Below, in pieces: positions 42,165-51,345 of a stretch of DNA of 64,000 nucleotides (position 1 is the stretch's first letter; each line of letters opens with the position of its first letter). Source of the DNA: Ramlibacter ginsenosidimutans (GTDB lineage Bacteria; Pseudomonadota; Gammaproteobacteria; Burkholderiales; Burkholderiaceae_C); the NCBI RefSeq assembly GCF_042678185.1, contig NZ_JBHUDQ010000014.1. One strand, written 5' to 3'. Both the position numbers and the translations under genes were made by a program. The notes under the pieces were generated by a model. It had not been told where the DNA came from and did no database searches. It saw only the letters and a list, made by a program, of their open reading frames with translations.

Positions 42165-44228
42165 CTACGCCTTCAGGTAATCCGATTTTCCACCCAACCA
42201 GCGGGCGACGTGTTGGGCGGCCAGCGCGGGATGCCGGTCCAGCAGCAGCGGTGCGACCGCACGCGCCCACTCCAGCAAGGCCGTGTCGGTCGCGAGGTCC
42301 GCGAACCGCAGCAGAGGCGCGCCCGACTGGCGCGCGCCCAGGAACTCGCCCGGGCCGCGGATGTCGAGGTCGCGCCGGGCGATCTCGAAGCCGTCGTTCG
42401 TCTCCGCCATCGCTTTCAGCCGCGCCCGCGCCGTCTCGCCCAGGCGGCCGTTGTCGCCTGCCGCATAGAGCAGCACGCAGGCCGAGGCCGCGGCGCCGCG
42501 CCCCACGCGCCCGCGCAGCTGGTGCAACTGCGACAGGCCGAACCGTTCGGCATGCTCGATCACCATCAGCGAGGCATTGGGCACGTCCACGCCGACCTCG
42601 ATCACCGTGGTGGAGACCAGCACGCCCATCTGGCCGCCGGTGAAGAGCGACATCACCGCCTTCTTTTCCGGCACCGGCATGCGCGAATGCAGCAGGCCCA
42701 CCATCACGCCCGGCAAGGCCGCACTGAGCGCCTCGTGGGTCGCAGTGGCGTTGGTGAGGTCCAGCGTCTCGCTCTCCTCGATCAGCGGACACACCCAGTA
42801 CACCTGCCGGCCTTCGGCGAGCTGGCCGCGGATGCGCTCGATCACCTCGTCCCTGCGGCTGTCGGAGATCAGCTTGGTGACGACGGGCGTGCGGCCCGGC
42901 GGCAGTTCATCGATGGTGGACACGTCCAGGTCCGCGTAGTAGCTCATCGCCAGCGTGCGCGGGATCGGCGTGGCCGACATCATGAGCAAATGAGGCTCGC
43001 CGCCGGAGTTCATCTTTCCGCGCAAGGCCAGGCGCTGCTCCACGCCGAAGCGATGCTGTTCGTCGATGACCGCCAGCGCCAGGTTCCTGAACTGCACCTG
43101 TTCCTGGATCACGGCGTGCGTGCCCACCACCAGCGCAGCCTCGCCGCTCGCGACCAGTTGCAGCATCTCGCCGCGTTCCTTCTTGCGCTGGCTGCCCGTG
43201 AGCCACGCCACCCGCAGACCGCGCGGCGCGAGCAGCGGCTCCAGCCAGCCGATCAGCTTTCGGAAGTGCTGCTCCGCGAGGATTTCCGTCGGCGCCATCA
43301 GGGCGCATTGCCAACCGGCGTCGATCGCGATCGCTGCGGCCAGCGCAGCGACGATGGTCTTGCCGGAACCGACATCGCCCTGCAGCAGCCGGTGCATGGG
43401 GCGTTCGCGCGCCATGTTCTGCGCGATCTCCTCGCTCACGCGGCGCTGCGCGCCCGTGAGCTGGAAGGGCAGCGCGGCGAGCAGTTGTTCGTGCAGCCCG
43501 CCCGGCTTCGCCCGGAGCGCCGGTGCGCGCAACACGTCGTGCGCGCGCCGGCTGCTCACCTGCGAGAGCTGCTGCGCGACCAGCTCCTCCGCCTTCAGGC
43601 GCAGCCAGGCCGGGTGCGTGCGATCCTCCAGCGCCGCCAGCGAAACCTCCGGCGTCGGGTGGTGCAGGAACTGCAAGGCCTGGCGCAATGCCCATGCAGT
43701 GGCGTTCCCCGGCGCGGGCGGCGCATCGGGCGGAAGCGTTTCCGACAGATCCGCGCGGGAAAGTGCGCCAGCCACCGCCTTGCGCAGGTAAGCCTGCGGC
43801 AGGCTCGCCACCGTCGAATAGACGGGGGTCAGGGCCTCGGGCAGCTCGCCACCGGCGGCGCGGTACGTCGGGTGCACCATCTGCCAGCCGAGGAAGCCGC
43901 CCTTCAACTCACCGCGGATGCGCAGGCGCGCGCCCGGCGCCAGCGCCTTCTGCTGCGAGGGATAGAAACTGAAGAAGCGCAGCACGCAGGTGTCGCTTCC
44001 GTCGTCCACGGTCACCACGAGCTGGCGGCGCGGCCGGTACTGCACCTGGCACTCCGTGACCGTCGCCTCGATCTGCACCGTGTCGCCTTCGCGGGCGTCG
44101 CGCAGCTGCACGATCCGTGTTTCGTCCTCGTAGCGCAAGGGAATGTGCAGCGCCAGGTCGATGTCCCGCGCCAGGCCCATCTTGCGGAGGGCCTTCTGGG
44201 GTTCGGTCAGCGCCTGCGTTTCGGGCAT
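42165..44228 (-). CDS. recG: ATP-dependent DNA helicase RecG
   Basis: This 687-residue helicase regresses stalled forks and branch-migrates junctions. The N-terminal wedge/OB domain covers about residues 25-150; the motor has Walker A LQGDVGSGKTIVA, the DExH-type box DEQHRFGVEQ, the SATPIPRTL motif and motif VI QLRGRVGRG, followed by the family tail GPGEFLGARQSG. Length is standard. The ATG at 44228 lies six bases after a CAGAAT hexamer. It is divergent from queA and upstream of oxyR, a common order in Burkholderiales. Confidence 0.98.
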   Translation of the reverse strand: MPETQALTEPQKALRKMGLARDIDLALHIPLRYEDETRIVQLRDAREGDTVQIEATVTECQVQYRPRRQLVVTVDDGSDTCVLRFFSFYPSQQKALAPGARLRIRGELKGGFLGWQMVHPTYRAAGGELPEALTPVYSTVASLPQAYLRKAVAGALSRADLSETLPPDAPPAPGNATAWALRQALQFLHHPTPEVSLAALEDRTHPAWLRLKAEELVAQQLSQVSSRRAHDVLRAPALRAKPGGLHEQLLAALPFQLTGAQRRVSEEIAQNMARERPMHRLLQGDVGSGKTIVAALAAAIAIDAGWQCALMAPTEILAEQHFRKLIGWLEPLLAPRGLRVAWLTGSQRKKERGEMLQLVASGEAALVVGTHAVIQEQVQFRNLALAVIDEQHRFGVEQRLALRGKMNSGGEPHLLMMSATPIPRTLAMSYYADLDVSTIDELPPGRTPVVTKLISDSRRDEVIERIRGQLAEGRQVYWVCPLIEESETLDLTNATATHEALSAALPGVMVGLLHSRMPVPEKKAVMSLFTGGQMGVLVSTTVIEVGVDVPNASLMVIEHAERFGLSQLHQLRGRVGRGAAASACVLLYAAGDNGRLGETARARLKAMAETNDGFEIARRDLDIRGPGEFLGARQSGAPLLRFADLATDTALLEWARAVAPLLLDRHPALAAQHVARWLGGKSDYLKA

Positions 44229-44234
44229 GGGACA

Positions 44235-44240
44235 ATTCTG
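44235..44240 (-). promoter_or_regulatory. -10 element of recG, candidate leaderless promoter
   Basis: On the minus strand CAGAAT is followed by six bases and then the recG ATG, the same spacing as at the TetR gene at 2151. No strong -35 is evident. Confidence 0.35.
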
Positions 44241-44289
44241 CCCTGCTCTTCAGATTCACTTGGAACGGGTCCGTCCGGCCCTCAAGCGC

Positions 44290-45321
44290 ATGCACCCATT
44301 CACCCTGGGCGATTTCGATTTCGCCCTGCCTCCCGAACTGATCGCCCAGCACCCGGCCGCCGAACGCAGCGGCTCGCGGCTGCTGGATGGCACGGGGCCC
44401 GCTCCCGTCGATCGCATCTTCCGCGACCTGCCCTCGCTGCTCGCGCCCGGCGACCTGCTGGTCTTCAACGACACGCAGGTGGTCAAGGCGCGCCTGTTCG
44501 GCGAGAAGCCCACCGGCGGCAAGCTGGAACTGCTGGTCGAACGCGTGCTGCCAGGCCACGAGGTCGTCGCCCACATGCGGGTGAGCAAGAAGCCGCCCGT
44601 GGGCACGCAGCTGCGCATGGATGGCGGCTTCACCGCGACGTTGCTCGGACGCTATCCGCAGGAGGACGGGCCGCTGTTCCGGTTCGGGTTCAGCGCGGAC
44701 CCTTACGCACTGATGGAGCAGCATGGCCACGTGCCGCTGCCACCCTACATCACGCACGCGGACAGCGAGGAAGACGCGCATCGCTACCAGACCGTGTTCG
44801 CGAAGAACCCGGGCGCCGTCGCCGCGCCCACCGCAGCCCTGCACTTCGACGAAGCGGTGCTCCGCGCCTTGGCCGAGCGTGGCGTCGAGCGCGCGAGCGT
44901 CACCCTGCACGTGGGCGCCGGCACCTTCCAGCCGGTGAAGACGGAGAACATCGCCGAGCACCGCATGCACAGCGAGTGGTACGAGGTGCCGCAGGCCACG
45001 CAGGATGCGATCGCGCGGCTGCGCGCGCGCGGCGGCCGGCTCGTCGCGGTCGGCACGACCACCGTGCGCACGCTGGAGTCGTGGGCACGCAGCGGCCAGG
45101 CGAGCGGCGACACCGACATCTTCATCACGCCGGGGTTCGCGTTCCGGCAGGTCGACGTGCTGCTCACCAACTTCCACCTTCCCAAATCCACGCTGATGAT
45201 GCTGGTGAGCGCCTTCGCCGGCTACGAGCACATCATGGCGCTGTACCGGCACGCGATCGCCGCGCGCTACCGCTTCTTCAGCTACGGCGACGCCATGCTG
45301 CTCGCGCGCAGCCCCACCTGA
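44290..45321 (+). CDS. queA: S-adenosylmethionine:tRNA ribosyltransferase-isomerase
   Basis: The 343-residue enzyme makes epoxyqueuosine at position 34 of GUN tRNAs. It starts FTLGDFDFALPPELIAQHPA, with RLFGEKPTGGKLELLVER, the HVPLPPYI segment, VGAGTFQPVKTENIAEHRMH and the NFHLPKSTLMMLVSAFAGYE signature near the end. The ATG at 44290 was chosen; an upstream ATG near 44257 would add a non-family extension. It lies eight bases before tgt, the enzyme that acts before it in the pathway. Confidence 0.97.
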   Translation: MHPFTLGDFDFALPPELIAQHPAAERSGSRLLDGTGPAPVDRIFRDLPSLLAPGDLLVFNDTQVVKARLFGEKPTGGKLELLVERVLPGHEVVAHMRVSKKPPVGTQLRMDGGFTATLLGRYPQEDGPLFRFGFSADPYALMEQHGHVPLPPYITHADSEEDAHRYQTVFAKNPGAVAAPTAALHFDEAVLRALAERGVERASVTLHVGAGTFQPVKTENIAEHRMHSEWYEVPQATQDAIARLRARGGRLVAVGTTTVRTLESWARSGQASGDTDIFITPGFAFRQVDVLLTNFHLPKSTLMMLVSAFAGYEHIMALYRHAIAARYRFFSYGDAMLLARSPT

Positions 45322-45329
45322 GAACGACG

Positions 45330-46490
45330 ATGCTGAAATTCGAACTCCACAAGACCGAGGGCCTGGCGCGCCGCGGCACGCTCACGCTGAACCACGGCAT
45401 GGTGCAGACGCCGATCTTCATGCCCGTGGGCACCTACGGCACCGTCAAGGGCGTGATGCCGCGCTCGCTGGAGGAGATGGGCGCGCAGATCATCCTGGGC
45501 AACACCTTCCACCTGTGGATGCGCCCGGGCCTCGACGTGCTGAAGCAGTTCGGAGGCCTGCACCGCTTCGAGCAGTGGCACAAGCCCATCCTCACGGACT
45601 CGGGCGGCTTCCAGGTGTGGAGCCTGGGCGAGATGCGCAAAATCAGCGAGGAGGGCGTGAAGTTCGCCTCGCCGGTGAACGGCGACCGCCTGTTCCTCAC
45701 GCCCGAGACCTCGATGCAGATCCAGGCGGCGCTGAACTCGGACATCGTCATGCAGTTCGACGAATGCACGCCTTACGAGACCAAGGGCCACCGCACCACG
45801 GAGGCGGAAGCGCGCTTCTCGATGGAGCTGTCGCGCCGTTGGGCCGTGCGCTGCCGCGCCGAGTTCGACCGGCTGGAGAACCCCAACGCGCTGTTCGGCA
45901 TCGTGCAAGGCGGCATGTTCGAGAACCTGCGCGAGGAATCGCTGCAGGCGCTGGTGGAGATGGACTTCCCGGGCTACGCCGTTGGCGGCGTCAGCGTGGG
46001 CGAGCCCAAGGACGAGATGCTGCGCATCATGGCGCACACGCCGCACCGTCTGCCCGCGAACAAGCCGCGCTACCTGATGGGCGTGGGCACGCCGGAGGAC
46101 CTGGTGGAAGGCGTGGCCCAAGGCGTGGACATGTTCGACTGCGTCATGCCGACGCGCAACGCCCGCAACGGCCACCTGTTCACCCGTTTCGGCGACCTGA
46201 AGATCCGCAACGCGAAGCACCGCAGCGACGAGCGTCCGCTGGACGAAACCTGCACCTGCTACACCTGCCGCGGAACCACCAACCCGGACGGCAGCGTCAC
46301 CGGTGGCTTCTCGCGCGCCTACCTGCACCACCTCGATCGCTGCGGCGAGATGCTGGGTCCGATGCTGGCCACGATCCACAACCTGCACTTCTACCTGAAC
46401 CTGATGCGCGAGATCCGTGACGCGCTCGACGCGGGCCGCTTCGCGCAGTTCGCGCAGGCGTTCCGGCAGGACCGTCAGCGGGGCGTTTGA
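45330..46490 (+). CDS. tgt: Queuine/preQ1 tRNA-guanine transglycosylase
   Basis: This 386-residue enzyme exchanges guanine 34 for preQ1 in tRNA. Catalytic aspartates are in LTDSGGFQVWSLG and in GVDMFDCVMPTRNARNGHLF, and the zinc ligands are in CTCYTCRG with the later His (HNLHFYLNLM). Length is normal. It follows queA by eight bases. A large palindromic repeat begins 20 bases after its stop. Confidence 0.98.
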   Translation: MLKFELHKTEGLARRGTLTLNHGMVQTPIFMPVGTYGTVKGVMPRSLEEMGAQIILGNTFHLWMRPGLDVLKQFGGLHRFEQWHKPILTDSGGFQVWSLGEMRKISEEGVKFASPVNGDRLFLTPETSMQIQAALNSDIVMQFDECTPYETKGHRTTEAEARFSMELSRRWAVRCRAEFDRLENPNALFGIVQGGMFENLREESLQALVEMDFPGYAVGGVSVGEPKDEMLRIMAHTPHRLPANKPRYLMGVGTPEDLVEGVAQGVDMFDCVMPTRNARNGHLFTRFGDLKIRNAKHRSDERPLDETCTCYTCRGTTNPDGSVTGGFSRAYLHHLDRCGEMLGPMLATIHNLHFYLNLMREIRDALDAGRFAQFAQAFRQDRQRGV

Positions 46491-46510
46491 TCCAGGCTTG
46501 CGGTCTCGTA

Positions 46511-46588
46511 GGCTGGTGGTGAGCAACGCGAACCCCAGCGATCCAGCGTAGCGCTGCGAGCTGGGGTTCGCTGCGCTCACCGCCAGCC
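46511..46588. repeat. 78-base palindromic REP-like element
   Basis: Two 29-base arms (46511-46539 and 46560-46588) are inverted copies matching at 25 of 29 positions, starting GGCTGG and ending CCCAGC. The 20-base spacer has its own small stem (CAGCG/CGCTG). It lies between the convergent ends of tgt and the zinc-ribbon protein gene. There is no T-run, so it is not a standard terminator on either strand. Confidence 0.75.
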
Positions 46589-46595
46589 CACGAAG

Positions 46596-47660
46596 TCAGG
46601 TCGCGGCAGGGATCAATCGCGTGAACGCCCCCGCCCCCGTCCCGCAGGCGTGGCAGAACTTCGCGAACGCGCTCTTGCGCGTCGCGCACTGCGGGCAGCG
46701 GTCGTACAGCCCGATGCCGCAGTGCGGACAGAAGTCGATCTTGTCGTTGCGCAGGTCCACCGGCCGCTCGCAACCGGGGCATACACCCTTGGCGAGCCGC
46801 GCGAGCGCGGTGTCGTAGCTCAGCTCCTCGCGCCGCTGCACGTCCGGCAGTTGCTCTGCGGCCTTCTGCCGCTCCAGGTAGCGGTTCAGCGCCACAATGG
46901 CCTGCCGGCCCGCGACCACCGTGACGACGATGCCCACGATGTAGCGCACGTAGCCGCCGTAGCTGGGAAGGTAGGGCACCAGTTCGACGAAGAACGTGAA
47001 CAGCGCGAACATCGCGAAGCCCCACACGAACGGCCACCACGTGCCGTGCCGGTGCTTGCGCAGCAGCCAGCCGCCGATCACCAGCAAGGGCAGTGTGAGC
47101 GCCAGCCGATACAGGAATACGCGCAGTTCCACGCGCCGCGCCTCCTGGTTCAACTTGCGGTAAGCCTCCTGCTCCATGTCCTGCAGTTGCTGGCGAGCCC
47201 GTGCCTGCCCCTGCCGCAGATCCAGCAGCACCTGATCCTGCCGCTGCTCCGCGGCTTGCGCGGCGCGTTCGGCCTGCTTCAGCCGGTCGAGCGCCTGCGT
47301 GCGTGCGACGAGATCCGGGTCCTGTTCGGACAGTTGCGTCGCGCGGCGGGTGGCGAGCCAGTTCTGGAAAGTCTCGCGTCCGGTCTGCGTGTCGGACTCG
47401 GCGACGCGCCGCTTCAGCCGGGCTTGCTCCAGCGCATCCTGCGCCTCGCGTGCGCTGCGCTCCGACTGCTGGATGCCGGCCCGCAGGCGGTCGGCGGCGG
47501 CCTTGTCCAGGAAGTCCTCGACCTGCAGCGGCTTCTCCACCTTGGGCAGGTCCCCGACGATGGTGCTCCCCAGTCCGATCAGGAAGCCTGCGAACACCAC
47601 CGCAACCAGCCACAGGCCGCGGCGGAACCATTGCTCGGACAGGCGCAGTGCCTTGCTCAT
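46596..47660 (-). CDS. Membrane protein with coiled coil and C-terminal double zinc ribbon, function unknown
   Basis: The 354-residue protein has an N-terminal membrane helix (about residues 15-36), a long Gln/Ala/Arg-rich coiled coil (about 45-175), two or three further helices (about 180-265) and a C-terminal pair of zinc ribbons: CPGCERPVDL, then FCPHCGIGLYDRCPQC and KFCHACG. The C-terminus resembles double zinc ribbons that may act as rubredoxin-like scaffolds or interaction modules. It stands alone. A GGAGGG ribosome site precedes the ATG. Function cannot be assigned from sequence. Confidence 0.82.
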   Translation of the reverse strand: MSKALRLSEQWFRRGLWLVAVVFAGFLIGLGSTIVGDLPKVEKPLQVEDFLDKAAADRLRAGIQQSERSAREAQDALEQARLKRRVAESDTQTGRETFQNWLATRRATQLSEQDPDLVARTQALDRLKQAERAAQAAEQRQDQVLLDLRQGQARARQQLQDMEQEAYRKLNQEARRVELRVFLYRLALTLPLLVIGGWLLRKHRHGTWWPFVWGFAMFALFTFFVELVPYLPSYGGYVRYIVGIVVTVVAGRQAIVALNRYLERQKAAEQLPDVQRREELSYDTALARLAKGVCPGCERPVDLRNDKIDFCPHCGIGLYDRCPQCATRKSAFAKFCHACGTGAGAFTRLIPAAT

Positions 47661-47735
47661 TCCGTTTCCCTCCGTCGTTTGTCGGGTAGCGCCGACTTAT
47701 TCCCTCACGCGATGAAAGCCCCCCTCGCGGCGGCG

Positions 47736-49676
47736 TCACGCGGCCAGCAGGTGCGCGACGCGTTGCTGCAGCACGTCCGGCTGCACCTGGGCGGGCGCGA
47801 GCGCCGTGCCGATGTTCAGCCCGACGCGGTTGAAGATGCCGCGCCGGAAGGGCCGCACCATCGCGCCGTGCTCCTCGATGCGGCTGAAGAAAGAACCCCA
47901 CAGATCGGTCAGCGCCATCGGCACCACGGGCGGCTCCACGCCATCGGCGCGCGCACGCTCCAGCACTTTCATGATCCCGGCCTTGAAGGGCTGCAGCTGC
48001 CCGTCGCGCGTGATCGATCCCTCGGGGAAGATCGCCAGCAGGTCACCTTCGCGCAGCACCTGCGCCGCGCGCTCGAAGGCGGCTTCGTACACCGCGGAGT
48101 CTTCCTTCTGCGGCGCGACGGGAATGGCCTTGGCCAGGCGGAACAGCCAGCCGAGCACCGGCACCTGGAAGATGCGGTGGTCCATCATGAAGTAGATCGG
48201 GCGCGGGCTCGCCGCCATCAGCAGCACGGCGTCGACGAAGCTCACGTGGTTGCAGGCCAGCACCGCGGGGCCGGCGACCGGGATGTGCTCCTCGCCCTGC
48301 ACGCGGAAGCGGTACACGAGATGCGTGACCACCCAGGCCACGAAGCGCAGCAGGTACTCGGGCACCAGCAGGAAGATGTAGCCGGCGACCAGCGCATTGG
48401 CGATGCCGGTGAACAGGAAGATCTGCGGAATCGTCGCGCCGGCGGACAGCAGCGCACCGGCAATCAGCGCGCTGGCGATCATGAACAGCGCGTTCAGGAT
48501 GTTGTTGGCGGCGATGATGCGCGCACGGTGCGTGGGCTGCGCGCGGAGCTGGATCAGCGCATACATGGGCACCGAATAGAGGCCGGCGAACAGCGAGAGC
48601 AGGGCCAGGTCCGCCATCACGCGCCAATGCGCCGCCTGCGCGAGAAACTGCGTGACGGTGAGCGACCCGGCCGGCGGCAGGGCATGCGACGAGAAGTACA
48701 GGTCCACGGCGAAGACCGTCATGCCGATCGCCCCGAGCGGCACCAGGCCGATGTCCACGTGGCGCCGCGACAGCATCTCGCACAGCAGCGAACCCGTGCC
48801 GATGCCGATCGAGAACACCACCAGCAGCAGCGAAGCGACGTGCTCGTCCCCGTGCAGCACCTCCTTGGCGAAACTGGGGAACTGGCTCAGGAACACCGCG
48901 CCGAAGAACCACATCCAGCTGATGCCCAGCAGCGAGCGGAACACGACGACGTTCCCGTGCGCGAGCCTCAGGTTGCGCCAGGTTTCGGTGAACGGATTCC
49001 AGTTGATCTTCAGGCCCGGGTCGGTTGCCGGCGACACCGGCACCCATTGCGCCACCAGACGGCCCGCCGCGGCCAGTGCGATGCAGCCTACGCCGACCCA
49101 GTGCGGCCCCACCTGCGGCACCGCGACGATCAGGCCGCCCGCCACGTTGCCCAGGAGGATGGCCACGAAGGTGCCCATCTCCACCATGCCATTGCCCCCG
49201 GTGAGCTCGCGTTCGGCCAGGTGTTGCGGCAGGTAGGCGAACTTCACCGGTCCGAAGATCGTCGAGTGCAGCCCCATGAGGAAGGTGCAGGCCAGCAGCA
49301 CGACGACGTTCGCCGTGAAGAAGCCGAAGGCCGCGAGCAGCATGATGACTATCTCCAGCCACTTGACGAAGCGCACCAGGCTGCGCTTGTCGAACTTGTC
49401 GGCGAGCTGTCCGCTGGTGGCGGAGAACAGCAGGAAGGGCAGGATGAACAGCGCGCCGATCACCAGGCCCGCCATCGCCGGCGGCATCCAGGCCACCTGC
49501 AGCTGGTAGGTGACCATCACGGTGAACGCGAACTTGAACAGGTTGTCGTTCGCGGCCCCGGCGAACTGCGTCCAGAAGAAGGGCGCGAAGCGCCGCTGCT
49601 TCAGCAACGCGAACTGGTTCGGGTGCTCTTCGTGCGCAGGCGACGGCAGCGTGGCCACGCTGGCGGTGTTGTCCAT
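47736..49676 (-). CDS. MFS transporter fused to 1-acylglycerophosphate acyltransferase (LplT-PlsC type)
   Basis: The 646-residue protein joins a 12-helix major facilitator domain (residues about 20-420; GALFILPFLLFSATSGQLAD, LMGLHSTIFGPVKFAYLPQH) related to the lysophospholipid flippase LplT, to a PlsC-type acyltransferase (residues about 430-640) with the HX4D motif NHVSFVDA and FPEGSITRDG. It would flip lysophospholipid inward and reacylate it. The ATG at 49676 has a GGAGGAG ribosome site; an earlier ATG at 49691 overlaps the upstream gene's stop. The upstream gene encodes a ceramidase-like membrane hydrolase, which fits a lipid repair theme. Confidence 0.93.
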   Translation of the reverse strand: MDNTASVATLPSPAHEEHPNQFALLKQRRFAPFFWTQFAGAANDNLFKFAFTVMVTYQLQVAWMPPAMAGLVIGALFILPFLLFSATSGQLADKFDKRSLVRFVKWLEIVIMLLAAFGFFTANVVVLLACTFLMGLHSTIFGPVKFAYLPQHLAERELTGGNGMVEMGTFVAILLGNVAGGLIVAVPQVGPHWVGVGCIALAAAGRLVAQWVPVSPATDPGLKINWNPFTETWRNLRLAHGNVVVFRSLLGISWMWFFGAVFLSQFPSFAKEVLHGDEHVASLLLVVFSIGIGTGSLLCEMLSRRHVDIGLVPLGAIGMTVFAVDLYFSSHALPPAGSLTVTQFLAQAAHWRVMADLALLSLFAGLYSVPMYALIQLRAQPTHRARIIAANNILNALFMIASALIAGALLSAGATIPQIFLFTGIANALVAGYIFLLVPEYLLRFVAWVVTHLVYRFRVQGEEHIPVAGPAVLACNHVSFVDAVLLMAASPRPIYFMMDHRIFQVPVLGWLFRLAKAIPVAPQKEDSAVYEAAFERAAQVLREGDLLAIFPEGSITRDGQLQPFKAGIMKVLERARADGVEPPVVPMALTDLWGSFFSRIEEHGAMVRPFRRGIFNRVGLNIGTALAPAQVQPDVLQQRVAHLLAA

Positions 49677-49690
49677 GGCGTTCTCCTCCA

Positions 49691-50479
49691 TCACGTAGCC
49701 CGGGCCACGTTCCCCGTCCCATTCTGCCGCCGCCTCAGCGGCAGGAGGGCGACGATCACGGGCGCTGCGGCCAAAGCGGCCGCGACGTGCTTGAGGGTGT
49801 GGCCGGACAACAACTCGCCGCTGGCGGCGAGCACGGCATGGTCGTTGACCTCGAACAGCTTGGCGATCGCGTAGGCGAGCAGCACGAGGCTCCAGCGCAC
49901 CGGCAGCGTCGCCAGCCTCTGCGAACCCGTCGCGAGCACCAGCAGCACGAGTGCGATGCCACCGAACTGCACCACTGCCCACGGCAGCACGTTGCCCGTG
50001 CGCAGCCAGAACAGCACGCTGGCCGGTGCTGCCAGCAGCAGCCCGACGCACAGTGCCCGGCCCGCCCGATCGCTCACCCGGCCTGCGGCGACGAGTCCGA
50101 GCAGGCCGGCGAAGGCCACGCTCATCGAGCCGCGGTCGATCGCCAGGCCAATGTCGTCCGGAGCGAGGTGGTACCAGCTCGATCCTGCGGCGGTCACGAG
50201 CAGGCCTATGAAGAAGACCTGCGCGCAGCCGCGCTGCGTAGGGTGCAGCTGCGACAGGCGCGCCCTGTGCAGCAGCACGAGCCCCCACGCGCCTGCCGCC
50301 GCAAACGGCAGGTTGGACAGCACGTCCAGCGCGTGCGGTATGCCGAACAGCGCACGCTGGTCCGCGAACGCGTGGGCGTCGGGCGGCTGCGCGACGGCGG
50401 GCGCTAGCAGGGCGAGCGCCACGAGCGCGGCGCAGGCCAGGACCAGGTGCATCTCGGGACGGGTCAATCGATACCGCAC
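49691..50479 (-). CDS. Ceramidase-superfamily (CREST-type) integral membrane protein
   Basis: The 262-residue protein has about seven membrane helices and conserved polar residues of the alkaline ceramidase/CREST superfamily: DVLSNLPFAAAGAWGL, SSWYHLAPDD, an Asp/Ser cluster in AIDRGSMSVAF and a late GHTLKHVAAALAAAP with two histidines, the set used to bind catalytic zinc. Substrates in bacteria are mostly unknown. I chose the GTG at 50479 because AGGA lies six bases upstream; an ATG at 50452 is an alternative. Its stop touches the MFS-acyltransferase start region. Confidence 0.75.
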   Translation of the reverse strand: MRYRLTRPEMHLVLACAALVALALLAPAVAQPPDAHAFADQRALFGIPHALDVLSNLPFAAAGAWGLVLLHRARLSQLHPTQRGCAQVFFIGLLVTAAGSSWYHLAPDDIGLAIDRGSMSVAFAGLLGLVAAGRVSDRAGRALCVGLLLAAPASVLFWLRTGNVLPWAVVQFGGIALVLLVLATGSQRLATLPVRWSLVLLAYAIAKLFEVNDHAVLAASGELLSGHTLKHVAAALAAAPVIVALLPLRRRQNGTGNVARAT

Positions 50480-50592
50480 GGCAATTCCTGTGGAAAGAAG
50501 GCCGCAGTCTGCGAAACGGCGCTGGGCCGGTCTCGCATTTTCGGCTAGATTGCGGCGCATCGTCCTTTCGGTATCGCCAGCCGATACTTTCC

Positions 50593-51327
50593 ATGAGCAC
50601 CACCGCCGACCTCGTCCTCACGCTCAAGAAGGAGCTGAAGTCCGCGCAGATGACCTATGCGGACCTCGCCCGCGGCCTGGGCATGGCGGAGTCCAGCGTC
50701 AAGCGCATGCTGGCCCAGGGCGACATGACGCTGTCCCGCATCGACGCCATCTGCCGCGTGCTCAAGCTGGACTTCGCCGAACTCGCGCGCCGCGTGGCCG
50801 ATGCGCAGCCCTTGCTGAAGGAGCTGACGCACGAGCAGGAAAGGGCGGTGGTCTCGGACAAGAAGCTGTTGCTGTGCGCGATCTGCGTGCTGTCGCAGTG
50901 GACGCTGGAGCAGATCACGACGGAGTACCGGCTGGGCGAAGCCGAGTGCATCAAGTACTTCGCCCAGCTCGATCGCCTGGGCATCATCGAGCTGCGCCCG
51001 CTCAATCGCTACCGGCTCAAGCTGGCCAAGGCCTTCCGCTGGCGGCCGCACGGACCGGTGATGGACTACTTCCGCGAGCACGTGGTGCTGGACTACTTCA
51101 ACGGCGGCTTCGACGGGCCCGGCGAATGCATGCTCCTCGTGCACGGCTCCGTGAGCCGCGCCATCGCGTCCTCCTTCGTCGACCGGCTGCAGCGCGTCGC
51201 GCAGGACTTCGCGCAGCAGCACCAGGCCGACCAGAAGCTGCCGCAGTCGCAGCGCGAGGGCTACACCGTGGTGCTCGCGATGCGCAGCTGGGAGTTCTCG
51301 GCTTTCACCCAGCTGCGGCGCAAGTGA
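50593..51327 (+). CDS. XRE-family helix-turn-helix regulator with a C-terminal effector domain
   Basis: The 244-residue protein begins with a Cro/C1-type helix-turn-helix (MTYADLARGLGMAESSVKRM, about residues 20-40) followed by a larger domain rich in conserved polar residues (SQWTLEQITTEYRLGEAECI; YFNGGFDGPGECMLLVHGSV) that I do not recognise as a named ligand domain. Similar proteins occur across beta- and gamma-proteobacteria. It is divergent from the ceramidase-like gene and convergent with the FIST gene. Targets are unknown. Confidence 0.87.
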   Translation: MSTTADLVLTLKKELKSAQMTYADLARGLGMAESSVKRMLAQGDMTLSRIDAICRVLKLDFAELARRVADAQPLLKELTHEQERAVVSDKKLLLCAICVLSQWTLEQITTEYRLGEAECIKYFAQLDRLGIIELRPLNRYRLKLAKAFRWRPHGPVMDYFREHVVLDYFNGGFDGPGECMLLVHGSVSRAIASSFVDRLQRVAQDFAQQHQADQKLPQSQREGYTVVLAMRSWEFSAFTQLRRK

Positions 51328-51345
51328 GCGCCGCGCCGCGCAGCG

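Noticed and set aside
46511..46588. The palindrome as a Rho-independent terminator for tgt
   Set aside because: There is no T-run after either arm and the stem is much longer than usual; the REP-like reading fits better.
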